NCBI RefSeq assembly: GCF_014645835.1
Contig: NZ_BMMM01000021.1
Coordinates: forward strand, 1-64,000
Direction: 5' to 3'
DNA length: 64,000 nucleotides
Origin: Streptomyces albiflavescens
Lineage (GTDB): Bacteria > Actinomycetota > Actinomycetes > Streptomycetales > Streptomycetaceae
Shown: in pieces, positions 8,486-17,752 of the stretch
How positions within the stretch are numbered: position 1 is the first letter of the stretch
Layout of the letters: every line of letters begins with the position of its first letter
Notes under the pieces: generated by a model
The model's input: the letters and a program-made list of their open reading frames with translations, nothing else
What the model was told of the DNA's origin: nothing
The model's database searches: none
Program-made: the position numbers and the translations under genes

Positions 8486-9878
8486 GTGATCACTCCGCAC
8501 GACAACCTGCTGGCCGGCCTGGACGAAGTGGACTGGGCGAACCTGAACCACGCCTACGGGACGGCCGACGACGTCCCCGGCCAACTGCGCGCCCTGTGCG
8601 GAGACGACCAGCAGGCACAACAGAAAGCCTTCGTCGGCCTGTTCAATCATCTCGCGCACCAGGGCACCCGCTGTCAGGCATCTCCGCGCGCAGTGCCGTT
8701 CCTTGCCCGGATCGCTCTCGCCGGCCCGAGGCCGGCGCGCGAGCACGCGTTGCGGCTCCTGACCGGCCTCGCGGTCAACTGGGACGAGGAGTGCGAGATC
8801 ATCGACGGGGCCGATATCGCCGCTTGGCGCGCGGAGGCCGCCGAGAACGCCTCCGACAAGCTCCTCGCCCTGTACGAGGAGGCTGTGGCCACCGAGCAGG
8901 ACGAGCAGCGACGCCGGAACTTGCAAGGCATCCGGGACTGGGTGGCGGCCGGCAATCCGATCGACCCCCGTGACTCTTCGATGCGTTCGTACGACACCGT
9001 CCTTGCCGAGCTTCCCGCTCTGCTCACCCTCCTCGACGACGAGAACGCCCGGGTCCGAACCCGGACTGCCTATCTGTTGGCCTGGTTTCCCGAACTGGCG
9101 GACACCTCTGTGCCTCTCCTGCTCGACCTCGCTGCACAGGAGCACGATGCCGTCGCCAAGGCCACCTCGCTTGTAGCTGTCGGCATCCTCGGCACGACCG
9201 CTCTCGCGGGGGCCCTCGCCGCCCATCTGGACGCCGAGGACAGCCTCGTGCGCTGGGCGGCCGCCACCGCTATCGCCCATACCGCCCGAAGCGCCGGCGC
9301 GGAACTCGACGGCCCGCTCCTCGACCGGGCCGTTGCCGAACTCGCTGCCGCGGCCGCGGCCCCTGCGCCTGTACCCGCGACCGACTACAACCAGGGCGAC
9401 TTCCACGGCCACACCGCCGACATGCTGCTCGCCCTCCCGCCTTCCCCCCGCCTCGCGCGCCGCAGTCGCCGCGTGCCTGCCGTCCATCAGCCCGTCGCAA
9501 AGGGCGTTCAAGGCGAAGGCGGTCCTGCCGGACCTGTTCTCCAGCCCCCTGCCCGACCCCCGCCCCCTGTACGCGAGCCTCTCCCGCCCCCAACAGCAGC
9601 TTTTGCATGCCCTTGCCGACCTCAGCGATGGATGGTGGAACACGGCGGGTGACATCGGCGAGAACCTGACCACTTACGGACTTCCGGCCACTCAGGCAGG
9701 GCTGCGCGCGTACCTCGGGCTTCCCCTGGCAGGCTACGGATGCCGGCCGCCGACCCAGGCCTGGAGGCGCCGGGCGGAAACGTGCTGCGAAACGTATCGG
9801 ACCCTGGGCCGGGTCAGTATCCGATGGCCTCTCGGAGAAGCAGCACGGTGCCGCGCCCTGGGCGGGGTTCCGCGTTGA
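8486..9878 (+). pseudogene. HEAT-repeat protein, frameshifted in a C6 tract
   Basis: The first 320 codons encode a helical repeat protein. HEAT-like units recur, for example LPALLTLLDDENARVRTRTAY and ALAAHLDAEDSLVRWAAATA. At the C6 run 9444-9449 the frame shifts. The plus-one frame restores a sensible ending (SRAAVAACLPSISPSQRAF, then WWNTAGDIGENLTTYGLP) up to TGA near 9878. One extra C accounts for this, through either a real slip mutation or a sequencing error. The tail overlaps the 3' end of the convergent SnoaL-LUD gene. Role unknown; such HEAT proteins are usually interaction scaffolds. Confidence 0.65.
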
Positions 9879-10914
9879 GGATGAGCAGACGGTTGACGGC
9901 GCTGGGCATCCCGTACACCGCCTGGGCGCGGGCGTTCTCCAGCGGGAGGGCGTGCTCCTCGACGCGGCGCAGGGCTGTGCTCAGGTCAGGCACCACCTTC
10001 TGCGCGCCGACGATCCAGACCGCGTGGGCGGCGCCGCCCGCATTGGCAGGGAGTTGGCTGCCGCTGCCCGAGGCAAGAACGAGCGAGCCGGTCTCGGTGA
10101 CCGCGGCGACGCTGTTGACGACGAATTCGGGGCTGGCGACCAGCCTTCGGATATCGTCGGCGCCGGTGGCACGGTCGATGGCCAGGACGCGCGGCCTGAT
10201 GGCGTCGTACTGGCCGCTGGCGTTGATGTCCTCGTCAATGCCGGACAGTCGGAGAGTCTCGCTGGCTCCGGTGAACACGCTGGCGCCCTCGGGGACCAGG
10301 TCCTTGATGCGGGCGCGCGCGGCCGCGGCGTCGTCGAGGATCTCGGCGGCGAAGCCGCCTGCACGCAGCGCGGCGGCTACCCGCTCCAGTCGTTCGGCCG
10401 ATGCCGGGTCGGCGAAGGATGCGGCCGGAGCCGGGGTGGCCGTGGCGTCTGCCGGGCCGGTCCCGGAGCCCTGCGCCACGTGGGGCACCGTGCCCGCCAG
10501 CGGGGAGGTGTCGAGGTACCTGACCTCGTACACCCGCTCGGCGAACTTCCAGCCCTCCGCGGTGCGCTGGTAACGGTCGTGGTAGACGGCGTAGTTCAGA
10601 CCCTGGCGTCCGTCGAGGGCGCGCGCGAGTTCTTGGATGTAGGCGCGGCCGGTCGCGGTGTCTCCGTCGAGCAGGATCGTGCCGGGGTGTGTGGTCTGTA
10701 CGAAGAAGTCCCACTGGCTCTGCAGCCGCTCGCCCCCGGCACGGATCTCCTCGCGACCGACCTGCTCGGCGGGGATGTTGGGCATGCGCAGGGCGCCGTC
10801 CGGTGTGAACAGCGACGCCAGGCGGGGCCGGTCGCGCATCATCGCCGCGTCGGTGAACTCGCCGCGCAGTGCCTCGATCTCGACGCGGTCCGCGATGGCC
10901 TGGAAGTCGTTCAT
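9814..10914 (-). CDS. SnoaL-like / LUD (LutC-type) fusion protein
   Basis: This 366-residue protein joins two known domains. Residues 1-130 form a SnoaL/NTF2-like cone (IEALRGEFTDAAMMRDRPRLASLF, then the dimer strands YAVYHDRYQRT and GWKFAERVYEV). Residues about 165-365 form a LUD domain of the LutC/YkgG type (EGASVFTGASETLRLSGI, SVAAVTETGSLVLASG, HAVWIVGAQKVVPDL). LUD proteins work in lactate utilisation iron-sulphur complexes, but no LutA/LutB is nearby. The start ATG (10912-10914) follows GAGAGGGG. It is transcribed divergently from an ECF41-like sigma factor, which also ends in a SnoaL domain, and the intervening promoter region is mirror symmetric. It is probably that sigma factor's target; the reaction is unknown. 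Confidence 0.8.
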   Translation of the reverse strand: MNDFQAIADRVEIEALRGEFTDAAMMRDRPRLASLFTPDGALRMPNIPAEQVGREEIRAGGERLQSQWDFFVQTTHPGTILLDGDTATGRAYIQELARALDGRQGLNYAVYHDRYQRTAEGWKFAERVYEVRYLDTSPLAGTVPHVAQGSGTGPADATATPAPAASFADPASAERLERVAAALRAGGFAAEILDDAAAARARIKDLVPEGASVFTGASETLRLSGIDEDINASGQYDAIRPRVLAIDRATGADDIRRLVASPEFVVNSVAAVTETGSLVLASGSGSQLPANAGGAAHAVWIVGAQKVVPDLSTALRRVEEHALPLENARAQAVYGMPSAVNRLLILNAEPRPGRGTVLLLREAIGY

Positions 10915-10951
10915 CAAAGTCCCCTCTCCATCTTGTTGTCGTCCTCACCGG

Positions 10952-11022
10952 TACGACAACGCAGCCCTTCGGAATGTGAGGCGGCGCGTCGGCCTCACAT
11001 TCCGGTGCGCTGTCTTGTCGTA
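10952..11022. promoter_or_regulatory. mirror-symmetric divergent ECF promoter region
   Basis: A perfect 13-base inverted repeat (CGGAATGTGAGGC at 10970-10982 and its complement at 10992-11004) lies at the centre. Outside each arm, exactly 10 bases away, sits TTGTCGTA: 11015-11022 in the plus direction and 10952-10959 in the minus direction. Both halves share the centre 10987. Each half looks like an ECF promoter, with CCTCACATTCC as the -35 region and TTGTCGTA as the -10 region. One drives the sigma factor and the other the SnoaL-LUD gene, implying autoregulation by the sigma factor. Confidence 0.7.
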
Positions 11023-11064
11023 ACGGGTAGAGGCGCCGAAGCGAGCAAGGGAGACGGCCAGACC

Positions 11065-12003
11065 ATGACCACCAGAGCCGAACCGGGCGACGATCAGAGC
11101 GATCCGGGCCTCAGCGCGATCATGAGTGAGCGGCGCCAGCTGATCAACCTCTCCTATCGACTCCTCGGTTCCCTTGCCGACGCCGAGGACGTCGTGCAGG
11201 AGGCCTACGCCCGCTGGTACGCCATGTCCGCACGGGAGCAGCAGGCCATCGAGTCGCCCGGCGCCTGGCTGATGAAGGTCGCCAGCCGCATCTGCCTGAA
11301 CCTGCTCGGCTCGGCGCGGGCCAGGCGGGAGACGTACGTGGGCGACTGGATCCCGGAACCGCTGCCCGAACCCACGGAGTGGATCACCGGGCGCTCCGAC
11401 GCCGGCGGGATCGACCCAGCCGATCGGGTCACCCTCGACGAGTCAGTGACGATGGCCTTCCTGGTCGTCCTCGATTCGATGACCCCGGCCGAGCGCGTCG
11501 CGTTCGTCCTGCACGACGTCTTCCGCTACCCCTTCGGCGAGGTCGCCGAGATTGTCGGCCGCACTCCGGCGGCGTGCCGCCAACTGGCCTCGTCCGCCCG
11601 CCGGCGCATCCGCACTGCGCAGAGCCCGGCGGGCCCGAGTGCCGGGCAAGCCAGCATCGTCAGGCAGTTCAAATCGGCGTGGGAGGCCAAGGACATCGAC
11701 GCCCTGATCAGTCTGCTCGACCCCGACGCCACCGCGACCGCCGACGGCGGCGGGCTGGCCGTCACCCACCTGCACCCGATCGTGGGCAGTGAGCAGATCG
11801 CACGCGCCTACGCCGAGATCGCCCGTGTGTCGGGCGACCGCACCACGTTCCTGGAGTGCACGGTCAACGGCCTGCCCGGCTTGGTAGCGCAGCAGGACGG
11901 CAACCTCGCGACCGTGTTCGCGTTCGAGATCGCGGGCGACCGGATCAAGCGTATCTGGGCAGTGAGAAACCCCGAGAAACTCCGTCCCTGGCGGATCGGC
12001 TGA
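11065..12003 (+). CDS. ECF41-like (SigJ-type) RNA polymerase sigma factor
   Basis: The 312-residue protein contains sigma region 2 (residues ~20-90: LINLSYRLLGSLADAEDVVQEAY). Region 4 spans about 125-180 (MTPAERVAFVLHDVFRYPFGEVAEIVG then AACRQLASSARRRI). A C-terminal SnoaL-like domain follows (~195-312: VRQFKSAWEAKDIDALISLLDPDAT, ending IKRIWAVRNPEKLRPWRI). This is the ECF41 architecture, in which the fused SnoaL domain replaces an anti-sigma factor. ATG 11065 follows AAGGGAGA. ECF41 factors normally control the adjacent gene; here that is the divergent SnoaL-LUD gene through the mirrored promoter. The 275 bases downstream contain nothing recognisable. Confidence 0.88.
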   Translation: MTTRAEPGDDQSDPGLSAIMSERRQLINLSYRLLGSLADAEDVVQEAYARWYAMSAREQQAIESPGAWLMKVASRICLNLLGSARARRETYVGDWIPEPLPEPTEWITGRSDAGGIDPADRVTLDESVTMAFLVVLDSMTPAERVAFVLHDVFRYPFGEVAEIVGRTPAACRQLASSARRRIRTAQSPAGPSAGQASIVRQFKSAWEAKDIDALISLLDPDATATADGGGLAVTHLHPIVGSEQIARAYAEIARVSGDRTTFLECTVNGLPGLVAQQDGNLATVFAFEIAGDRIKRIWAVRNPEKLRPWRIG

Positions 12004-12279
12004 GGAGCGATCCGAGACACCGCAGCGATCGGATCGTGGCCAGCACCAACCTGCACCGCGCCCGCGCCCATATCTCCAACACGCCCTAGCCGGCCGGGGC
12101 CGCGCCGGGGCCGCCCCTGCGGCTCTTGCACTGCTCGGCGGCCAAGGCCGGGCGCCGCCCAGGCAGGACCGGCCGAGCACCTCACGCGGAGCGGAACACG
12201 GCCGATCCTCCTGCTCTCCGGCAGCGGCGCCCGCTCCCAGCCCTATCCGTCGGCTCGCCTCGGCCCATCGCGCGATCAA

Positions 12280-12911
12280 TCACTGCGGGAGGACGGGGCG
12301 GCTGACGCCTGGCTCATCCAGCGGGTCCTCGGCCGCGCGTCGTCTGCACTCCTGAAGAGCGCGCTCGACCTCTTCACGTTCCTCGCCGACGGCCAGCAGC
12401 AGGCCACCGGCCGCGGACAGGGCCGCCCAGTACTCTGGTCTGGCTCGCTCGCGCCCGGGGAGCGTCCGCACCAGCGACAAGAACGCTCCGGTCAGTTCAC
12501 CCCTGACGAATCTGCGGGAAAGCGAGACCGCGTGACCGCGTGACCGCTGGGCATACCACCCAGTGCCCCGACAGCGGCCCTCAGCAGATACTCGATCTCC
12601 GTGCCGCGCTCATCAAGCGGCCGGGGCACGTCGAACAGCCCGACAGTCTCGAGGACTTCACCGCACAACTCTTCCTCGCCTGGGTGGAATTCCGTGGCGA
12701 TCTCCGCCATGCCGTGACCCAGCCGCCGCTCCACGTCCGACGCCGGAATCCCGAGTGCCAGGCAGACGGCCCACACGGACGCGTACCAGTCCCCGGTCTC
12801 CGCTGCGAGTTCGGCGAACACACCGACCGGTGCACACCCCGCCTCCAGTCTGTCGTGCGCGAGCGTCAACACAGCGCTGTCGACACCGGTCCCGCCGTCC
12901 CACGCGTCCAT
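12280..12911 (-). pseudogene. hypothetical protein, frameshifted
   Basis: Two minus-strand frames join into one plausible protein of about 210 residues. Residues from ATG 12911 run through DWYASVWAVCLALGIPASDV to AVGALGG near 12545. Then a shift around 12530 leads into LSRRFVRGELTGAFLSLVRT and on to the stop at 12280. The upstream frame alone ends at 12492 in a low-quality tail, so an indel is likely. The product is acidic and soluble with no motif that identifies it; I do not recognise the family. Confidence 0.5.
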
Positions 12912-13223
12912 GGCCCCCACCCACACGGTTCACACAGGATCTGCTCCCCTGCACAGACCGCGACCACCACCGGTCACGGTTGCCCGTATGCACGACGCCG
13001 CCGGACAGCCGCTCCCTGACCGCCTACGGCCGGCTAACTCCTGGTAGCAATCATCCATGAGGCTGCGTGGCCAGATCCTGAGCGATGGTCGGGGCCGGTG
13101 GCCGCCGGCTTGGTCGGAGTCGGCAGATGAGCTGACGGCGTGAAGCACGCGTACAACTGACTTGCCCGCCCCGCAAAATCCCAGCAATAGTCAAGACTTG
13201 TGGATCAAGTTCTTAAGAGCTGG

Positions 13224-13955
13224 TCAGGCGTTCGTGGGTGATAGGTGGTCAGGGAGGTCGGTGAGCCGTTCGATGCGGAGCACCGTCTCGTCTGCCGTTG
13301 GTGGTGGTCCACCGGTGATGAAGTCGATGCCGCGGTCCAGCCAGATGCCGGTGAGCCCGGCGAGGGCGGCTGCGTTCACGTCGCTTTCCAGCATGTCGCC
13401 CACGTTGATCGCCTGAGCGGGGTCCGTCCGCATCCGTCGGCAGGCGGTGGTGTAGGCGACGGGCTTGGCCGCACCGAGCTCGGTCGGGGTCAGGATGGCT
13501 TCGAAGTATTCGAGGAGGCCGGAGCGGGCGAGCCTGGCGCGCTGCTGCTCGGGGTCCCCGTTGGTGAGAACGGCCAGACGAGGTCCTCGGGGAAGCCGTT
13601 TCAGGGTCTCCAGGCAGGGCTGGACATCGGGATAGCTTCGCCAGGACTCCTCGAACACGGCGAGGTAGCGCTCGGCGAACCAGGCGTCAAGAAGGCCGGG
13701 ATTTTCAGGAACCGGCTCCCCGAGCATCGGCAGGAAGGAACGGAGCCTGCGTCGATGGTGCTCGGCGAAGGAGCACTGACCAGCCAGGTATTCCCGCATG
13801 TGCCGCCCCTCCAGCGTCCACCACAACGTCACCAGCTCGTCCGGTGGAGCCGTCGCGTTCGGCGCGGCCTGGACGATCTGGCCTATCGCTTCGAAGACTG
13901 CGCTTCGATGATCGACCAGGGTGCCGTCCAGATCGAAGAAAACCACATCCGCCAT
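13224..13955 (-). CDS. HAD-superfamily hydrolase
   Basis: The 243-residue protein is a HAD phosphatase. Motif I DLDGTL appears near the N-terminus (residues 8-13), motif II is VLTNG, the conserved Lys lies in ELGAAKP, and motif IV is INVGDMLESDVNAA. A helical C1 cap occupies residues ~15-95. It is closest in type to the phosphoglycolate phosphatase/YjjG group; the substrate is not determinable. The start ATG 13953-13955 puts motif I where it belongs. The open frame upstream (to 14093) carries an unrelated Ala-rich segment that probably belongs to a decayed neighbour. Confidence 0.87.
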   Translation of the reverse strand: MADVVFFDLDGTLVDHRSAVFEAIGQIVQAAPNATAPPDELVTLWWTLEGRHMREYLAGQCSFAEHHRRRLRSFLPMLGEPVPENPGLLDAWFAERYLAVFEESWRSYPDVQPCLETLKRLPRGPRLAVLTNGDPEQQRARLARSGLLEYFEAILTPTELGAAKPVAYTTACRRMRTDPAQAINVGDMLESDVNAAALAGLTGIWLDRGIDFITGGPPPTADETVLRIERLTDLPDHLSPTNA

Positions 13956-13962
13956 GGGAGGA

Positions 13963-14466
13963 TCATCTCGCAGTGAACACGTGGCTCGACCCCGGATCAC
14001 TTCTGCTGCCTGTTCGTCGGGGCGTTCGACGAGTTGGCCGTTGGCGAAGGTGGCTCCGGCGCGGACGAGGGCGACGAGGTGGGGTGCGGTCACCGCGCGC
14101 CAGCGGGTCTGGGCGGCTTCGGCGAGTTCGAGGCTCTGTCGGGGATCTTGTGACGATGAGGGGGCCGAAGCCTAACTGCTTCGCCTCGGCACGAGCGTCG
14201 GCACCGGCTTCGCGGAGTTCGGCCACCATGGCGGCGGCGACTTCTTCCGGCACGTACTCAAGGATGGTCGCAGGCAGTTCGCTGATGAGGGACTTGCAGT
14301 GCCACAGACTCACCCCGGTTCGCCTGTGAAGTAGCTTCACGGTCTCGATAACCCGGGGGCCGGAGTCCGTCAGGACTACGGTGTGCGGCAGGTCGTCGCA
14401 GACCAGCAAGAACGATTCGCTCACCGCGTCCGATCCCTCCATCAGCCCGCAGATGGCCTGCAGCAT
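13963..14466 (-). CDS. orphan ribosomal protein L7/L12 C-terminal-like domain protein
   Basis: Residues ~25-95 match the L7/L12 C-terminal domain in order: HTVVLTDSGPRVIETVKLL, then RRTGVSLWHCKSLISELPA, then EEVAAAMVAELREAGADARA. This is the beta-alpha-alpha-beta-alpha-beta fold that contacts translation factors on the ribosome. The N-terminal dimerisation/stalk-binding helices of true L7/L12 are missing, so this is not the ribosomal copy. Past residue ~110 the frame becomes Arg/Pro-rich. A better-looking stretch (DPRQSLELAEAAQTRW) lies in another frame, so the 3' end may be frameshifted. ATG 14466 and ATG 14442 are both possible starts and neither has a good Shine-Dalgarno sequence. Confidence 0.55.
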   Translation of the reverse strand: MLQAICGLMEGSDAVSESFLLVCDDLPHTVVLTDSGPRVIETVKLLHRRTGVSLWHCKSLISELPATILEYVPEEVAAAMVAELREAGADARAEAKQLGFGPLIVTRSPTEPRTRRSRPDPLARGDRTPPRRPRPRRSHLRQRPTRRTPRRTGSRSDPGSSHVFTAR

Positions 14467-14483
14467 AGGGCGAGGCGCGGCGA

Positions 14484-15145
14484 TCACGTCCTGAGGAGGA
14501 TGCGATTGCGGAGCAGATCGAAGCCGGCCCGCCCGAAGCCCATGCGCTTGAGGAGCTTGACCCTGGTCATGTGGTCTTCGACCTGGCCTGAGCTCCACAG
14601 TGTGGTCAGTGCGGCGAGGACCGCGTCCAGGTCCCGCCTGAGGCCGTTGACCAGGGAGTGCAGGGCCGGCAGGTCGTCTGCGAGCACCCGGTCCATCCAG
14701 GCGGGCAGCTCGTCACCGCGCAGGTCGCGCATCATGTCGGCGAAGTCGCGGACGTGCCGTGCGACGGCGTCGAGGTGCCGGCAGGCGGTGCGGATCTCCT
14801 TGAGCTCGGTGGCCTCGGTCTCGGCAAGATGCCCTGGGTTCGTCATGATCCAGCGGACGACACGCCGCGGCTGCGTGGCCGGCCGCAGCTCGGGCGGGGG
14901 CGCCTGCGGGTGCTTGGGCCGGGGCCTGTGTGGCTTCTTGAAGGGGCGGAAGTAGCGGCGGACGCACTGGATGTCGCCGGTGAAGCCACGCTCGCGCAGT
15001 TCGCGGTGGACTCGCGCAGTTCGCGGTGGAGCAGGGGAATGTCGTGGCAGCCCTCGCGCCGGCGTTGGTGCAGATACGGCTTGTACTCATCCGGGATCGA
15101 GGTGCGGTTGACCGCCTTGACCAGGAGCTCGTTGAGACTGCCCGC
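14484..15145 (-). pseudogene. ISL3-family transposase, C-terminal part
   Basis: The 3' half encodes the ISL3 transposase C-terminus: a VRDFADMMRDLRGDELPAWMD segment, then HMTRVKLLKRMGFGRAGFDL, ending RNRILLRT at 14484. Upstream frames give YKPYLHQRRE and ELRERGFTGDIQCVRRYF, the usual middle of the protein. These are separated by a frameshift caused by an exact 20-base tandem duplication at 14991-15030. The N-terminal zinc finger and DDE core are absent. It is a dead remnant. Confidence 0.75.
14991..15030. repeat. 20-bp perfect tandem duplication
   Basis: CTCGCGCAGTTCGCGGTGGA occurs twice with no spacer. Since 20 is not a multiple of 3, it shifts the frame of the ISL3 transposase relic that contains it. 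Removing one copy restores the family sequence. Confidence 0.9.
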
Positions 15146-15383
15146 ACTGCGGTTTCACTGCTGACGGTTCTGGCTCGACTGTCACTACCGGTCGCCGTTG
15201 GTCGGCCCCGGGGAGCCTTGGACGGCCCAGAGACGGCCCAGGACTCAGCCGACCCCTCCCCCGCCGATAAGGATGCGACGGCTCACCCAGCGGTGCGGTC
15301 TGCCCGAGCTGGGCGGCGCCACGGGCGTGAGCGGCCTTGCCCCGCCGCAGCCGCACCGCTGCCAACGCCGGCAGGGCCGCTTC

Positions 15384-16454
15384 CTACCTGTCGTCATTGT
15401 CCCGGCCGTCTTCGAAGACGAAGAGTGGCTTGGCGTCACGTGCGGGTGTTTCGGCGAGCGCGATGGCTTCAGTGAAGCGTTCGAGCGGGAACGGCTGGCC
15501 CTGGGGGATGCTCAGCACTTCATCAACGACGAGACTGCGGACCTGGGACAGCGCGTGCAGCGCATCCTCAGGTGAGGCAGTGCCGAACCAGCGGTTCAGC
15601 CAGAAGCCACGGACCACTTTGGTCTCGTAGATGACCGAGCGTGCCTGCAGCGGGATAGTCAGCGCTGCCGGATCGGTCTGCCGATGGGTGGAGAGCGCGC
15701 CGTAGACCACGACCTCTCCCCCCGGAGCCAATGCCTGGGATACCTGGGCACCTACGAGTCCCGCGACACAGTCGATGGCCTTGCGCACGCCGGCCGGTCC
15801 TGCAATCTCGGCCACACGCTGCAACAGGTCCTCGTCCTCGGTGCAGATGACCTCGTCTCCACCAAACGCTTTGATCTCCTCAACGGCACCACGTCGCCGC
15901 ACGACATTGATCGTGCGCATACCCAGATGCCTGGCCAGCTGAATGACGAGCCGGCCGACGGTGGAGCCCGCGGCCGTCTGCAACAACCATTCGCCCGGCT
16001 GTACGTCGAGTTCACGAGTCACGAGGAGCAGCGCGGTCAACGGGTTGACGGCGAGTTGACAGGCGCTGGAGTCGCTCAGATGGTCGGGGACCGGCAGGAT
16101 CCTTCGTGTATCGGCAACAAGGTATTCCTGCCAAGTGCCGACCACATGGTGCCCGGGTACCGCCGGTACGGCAGCGACCACCACACGCTCGCCGACCTTA
16201 AGTCCCTCGGTATCCGGACTCAGGGCCTCAATACGGCCCACGCATTCCATGTGACCCCCGACAGCGGGAAACTCGGGGGAGAAACCGTAGCGGCCGCGCA
16301 GCACGTGCAGATCACTGGCGTGGATCGGAGTCGCCTTCACACGGATCAACGCCTGACCGGCCCCTGGCGTGGGAACAGGCCGGGATTCCAGCCGCAGGAC
16401 ATCGGTCGGCTCGCCGACCTTTCCGGCTACGAGCGCGCGCATGGATTGAGGCAT
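15384..16454 (-). CDS. zinc-type alcohol dehydrogenase / quinone oxidoreductase family protein
   Basis: The 356-residue protein is a medium-chain reductase. It has the N-terminal GroES-like domain (VKATPIHASDLHVLRGRYG, then GERVVV). The Rossmann domain carries the AGSTVGRLVIQLARHLG nucleotide motif (~residues 150-170), and a C-terminal catalytic return follows. The catalytic and structural zinc cysteines of alcohol dehydrogenases are absent, which points to an NAD(P)H-dependent quinone or 2-enoyl-CoA reductase of the MECR type. ATG 16452-16454 follows GAAGGG at suitable spacing; a longer start inside the upstream frame has no such site. The gene stands alone. Confidence 0.85.
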   Translation of the reverse strand: MPQSMRALVAGKVGEPTDVLRLESRPVPTPGAGQALIRVKATPIHASDLHVLRGRYGFSPEFPAVGGHMECVGRIEALSPDTEGLKVGERVVVAAVPAVPGHHVVGTWQEYLVADTRRILPVPDHLSDSSACQLAVNPLTALLLVTRELDVQPGEWLLQTAAGSTVGRLVIQLARHLGMRTINVVRRRGAVEEIKAFGGDEVICTEDEDLLQRVAEIAGPAGVRKAIDCVAGLVGAQVSQALAPGGEVVVYGALSTHRQTDPAALTIPLQARSVIYETKVVRGFWLNRWFGTASPEDALHALSQVRSLVVDEVLSIPQGQPFPLERFTEAIALAETPARDAKPLFVFEDGRDNDDR

Positions 16455-17191
16455 GAGTGACCCTTCGTCTCTCAGCGCCCGACAAACTCGGCGGGTGTTT
16501 TGGACAAAGACGATGCTGGTGCCGGCATCCTCGTCGGCATCCAAGCTCCGGACCCTCCCTTCTCAAGGGAACCGGCCCGTACGCAAAGTGTCATCGGCGT
16601 CGGGCCCCTCCAGGCCTTTACCGACACGCTCAGTATGATCATGTAAGCGCGCCGGGTTCGGGCGGCCTACTGAGGTCCGTGATCAGGACAGGTCGCCGCA
16701 GCGCACTACGCTGGTTCAGATTTTGAATCCGCCATTTCACGCTACGCCCGGCCCCGGAAAGATTCCCGGCGGCGGACGAGGCAGCGTGGCGCGAATGCCC
16801 GCTGCGCCTCAGGAGGCCGCCGCGGGGTGCGGTACCGGGTTTTCCGAGCCCGGAGGGCTCCAGCTCAATCACGACGATGCCCGCTCCCATCCCGTCCGCC
16901 GTCGACCCACACACCGTGGAGCCGGCATGGTCCGTGGCGTCCAGGTGGAACGCGCCGCTGTACGAACGGCCTGGACGCCTGGGCAGCGTCTGCTCGGCTC
17001 TGCCTGGACCGACGGCAGGCGGGATGGAAGCTCCCCCGCGCACGCCACCCCGTCCGTTCTGGCACGAGAGTGGCACGGCCACCGTGCCTTGGGCCGCTTC
17101 GCTGCGAACATGGCGGGGCGGTTGCTGAGGTCTGCCCGGCTGATCGCACGTTCAGGCACGTCACGCGCCCCCTTACCGGCAAACTGTGCGC
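16455..17191. other. gene-free stretch with a dispersed repeat
   Basis: No supported gene is present. Several overlapping frames are open only because of the base composition. Positions 16880-16974 match 21869-21961 closely, and that second copy adjoins an IS21-type relic. This stretch is therefore probably IS debris. Confidence 0.5.
16880..16974. repeat. dispersed repeat, copy 1
   Basis: The first 43 bases are identical to 21869-21911, and the following ~50 bases differ at a few positions and one short indel. Both copies are on the plus strand. Translated on the minus strand, each gives a similar HLDAxDHAxSTVCGSTADGM peptide, so the repeat may derive from a coding mobile element. Confidence 0.7.
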
Positions 17192-17752
17192 ATGGCGAAT
17201 TCGTTCGCCCAGCCGATCCTGAGGACTGGGGACCTGGCCGAGGCGCTGCGAGTGGCGCGGCAGCTTCTGGAGTTGGCCGATACCAACACCGTCGAGGTGG
17301 ACTTTGAGGCTGTCGCTCGGACTCCGCAGGAGTTGAACAGGCTGCTCGAACAGATGCCGGAGGCCGAATGGTGGGCGTACGGACCGGACAGGTCCGGCTC
17401 GTCAGATGGCGACGCCCTCCCCTCCGACCACCTGCCGGTGTTCCTGCGCGACTGGTCTCGGCCGGTCCACACGGTGGAGGTGCTTTTGTCGGCTGCGGGG
17501 AGCGCTCCGGTGATGGTCCGCTGGGACTTCGACGGATGGCCGGCGGCGCCGGAAATCGGCCTCGGCCCGGGCGGGACCCGTGGCGCGTACGTCACGTTGG
17601 TGGCCAATGCAAGTGACCTGGACCTGGAGACTCCCGCCGAGCTCCATACCGTATTCGTCCATGTCAAACAGATCGAGGCCGAACGCGCACCGTGGCTGGC
17701 TGCGCAGGTCGGTCTCCGGGTAATCGGTGACCTGGTCATGGCGCCGCTCTGA
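17192..17752 (+). CDS. hypothetical protein
   Basis: The 186-residue protein from ATG 17192 (GTG 17186 is a possible alternative) is acidic and soluble, with alternating strands and helices and no signal peptide or membrane segment. A PILRTGDLAEALRVARQLLE opening is followed by a central VMVRWDFDGWP strand. I do not recognise a family. Codon use fits its neighbours and the frame is well bounded, so it is probably a real gene. Confidence 0.6.
   Translation: MANSFAQPILRTGDLAEALRVARQLLELADTNTVEVDFEAVARTPQELNRLLEQMPEAEWWAYGPDRSGSSDGDALPSDHLPVFLRDWSRPVHTVEVLLSAAGSAPVMVRWDFDGWPAAPEIGLGPGGTRGAYVTLVANASDLDLETPAELHTVFVHVKQIEAERAPWLAAQVGLRVIGDLVMAPL

Noticed and set aside
9952..11064. Long plus-strand open frame running into the sigma factor
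   Set aside because: It is antisense to the SnoaL-LUD gene and crosses the divergent promoter. The sigma factor has its own Shine-Dalgarno sequence and ATG at 11065.
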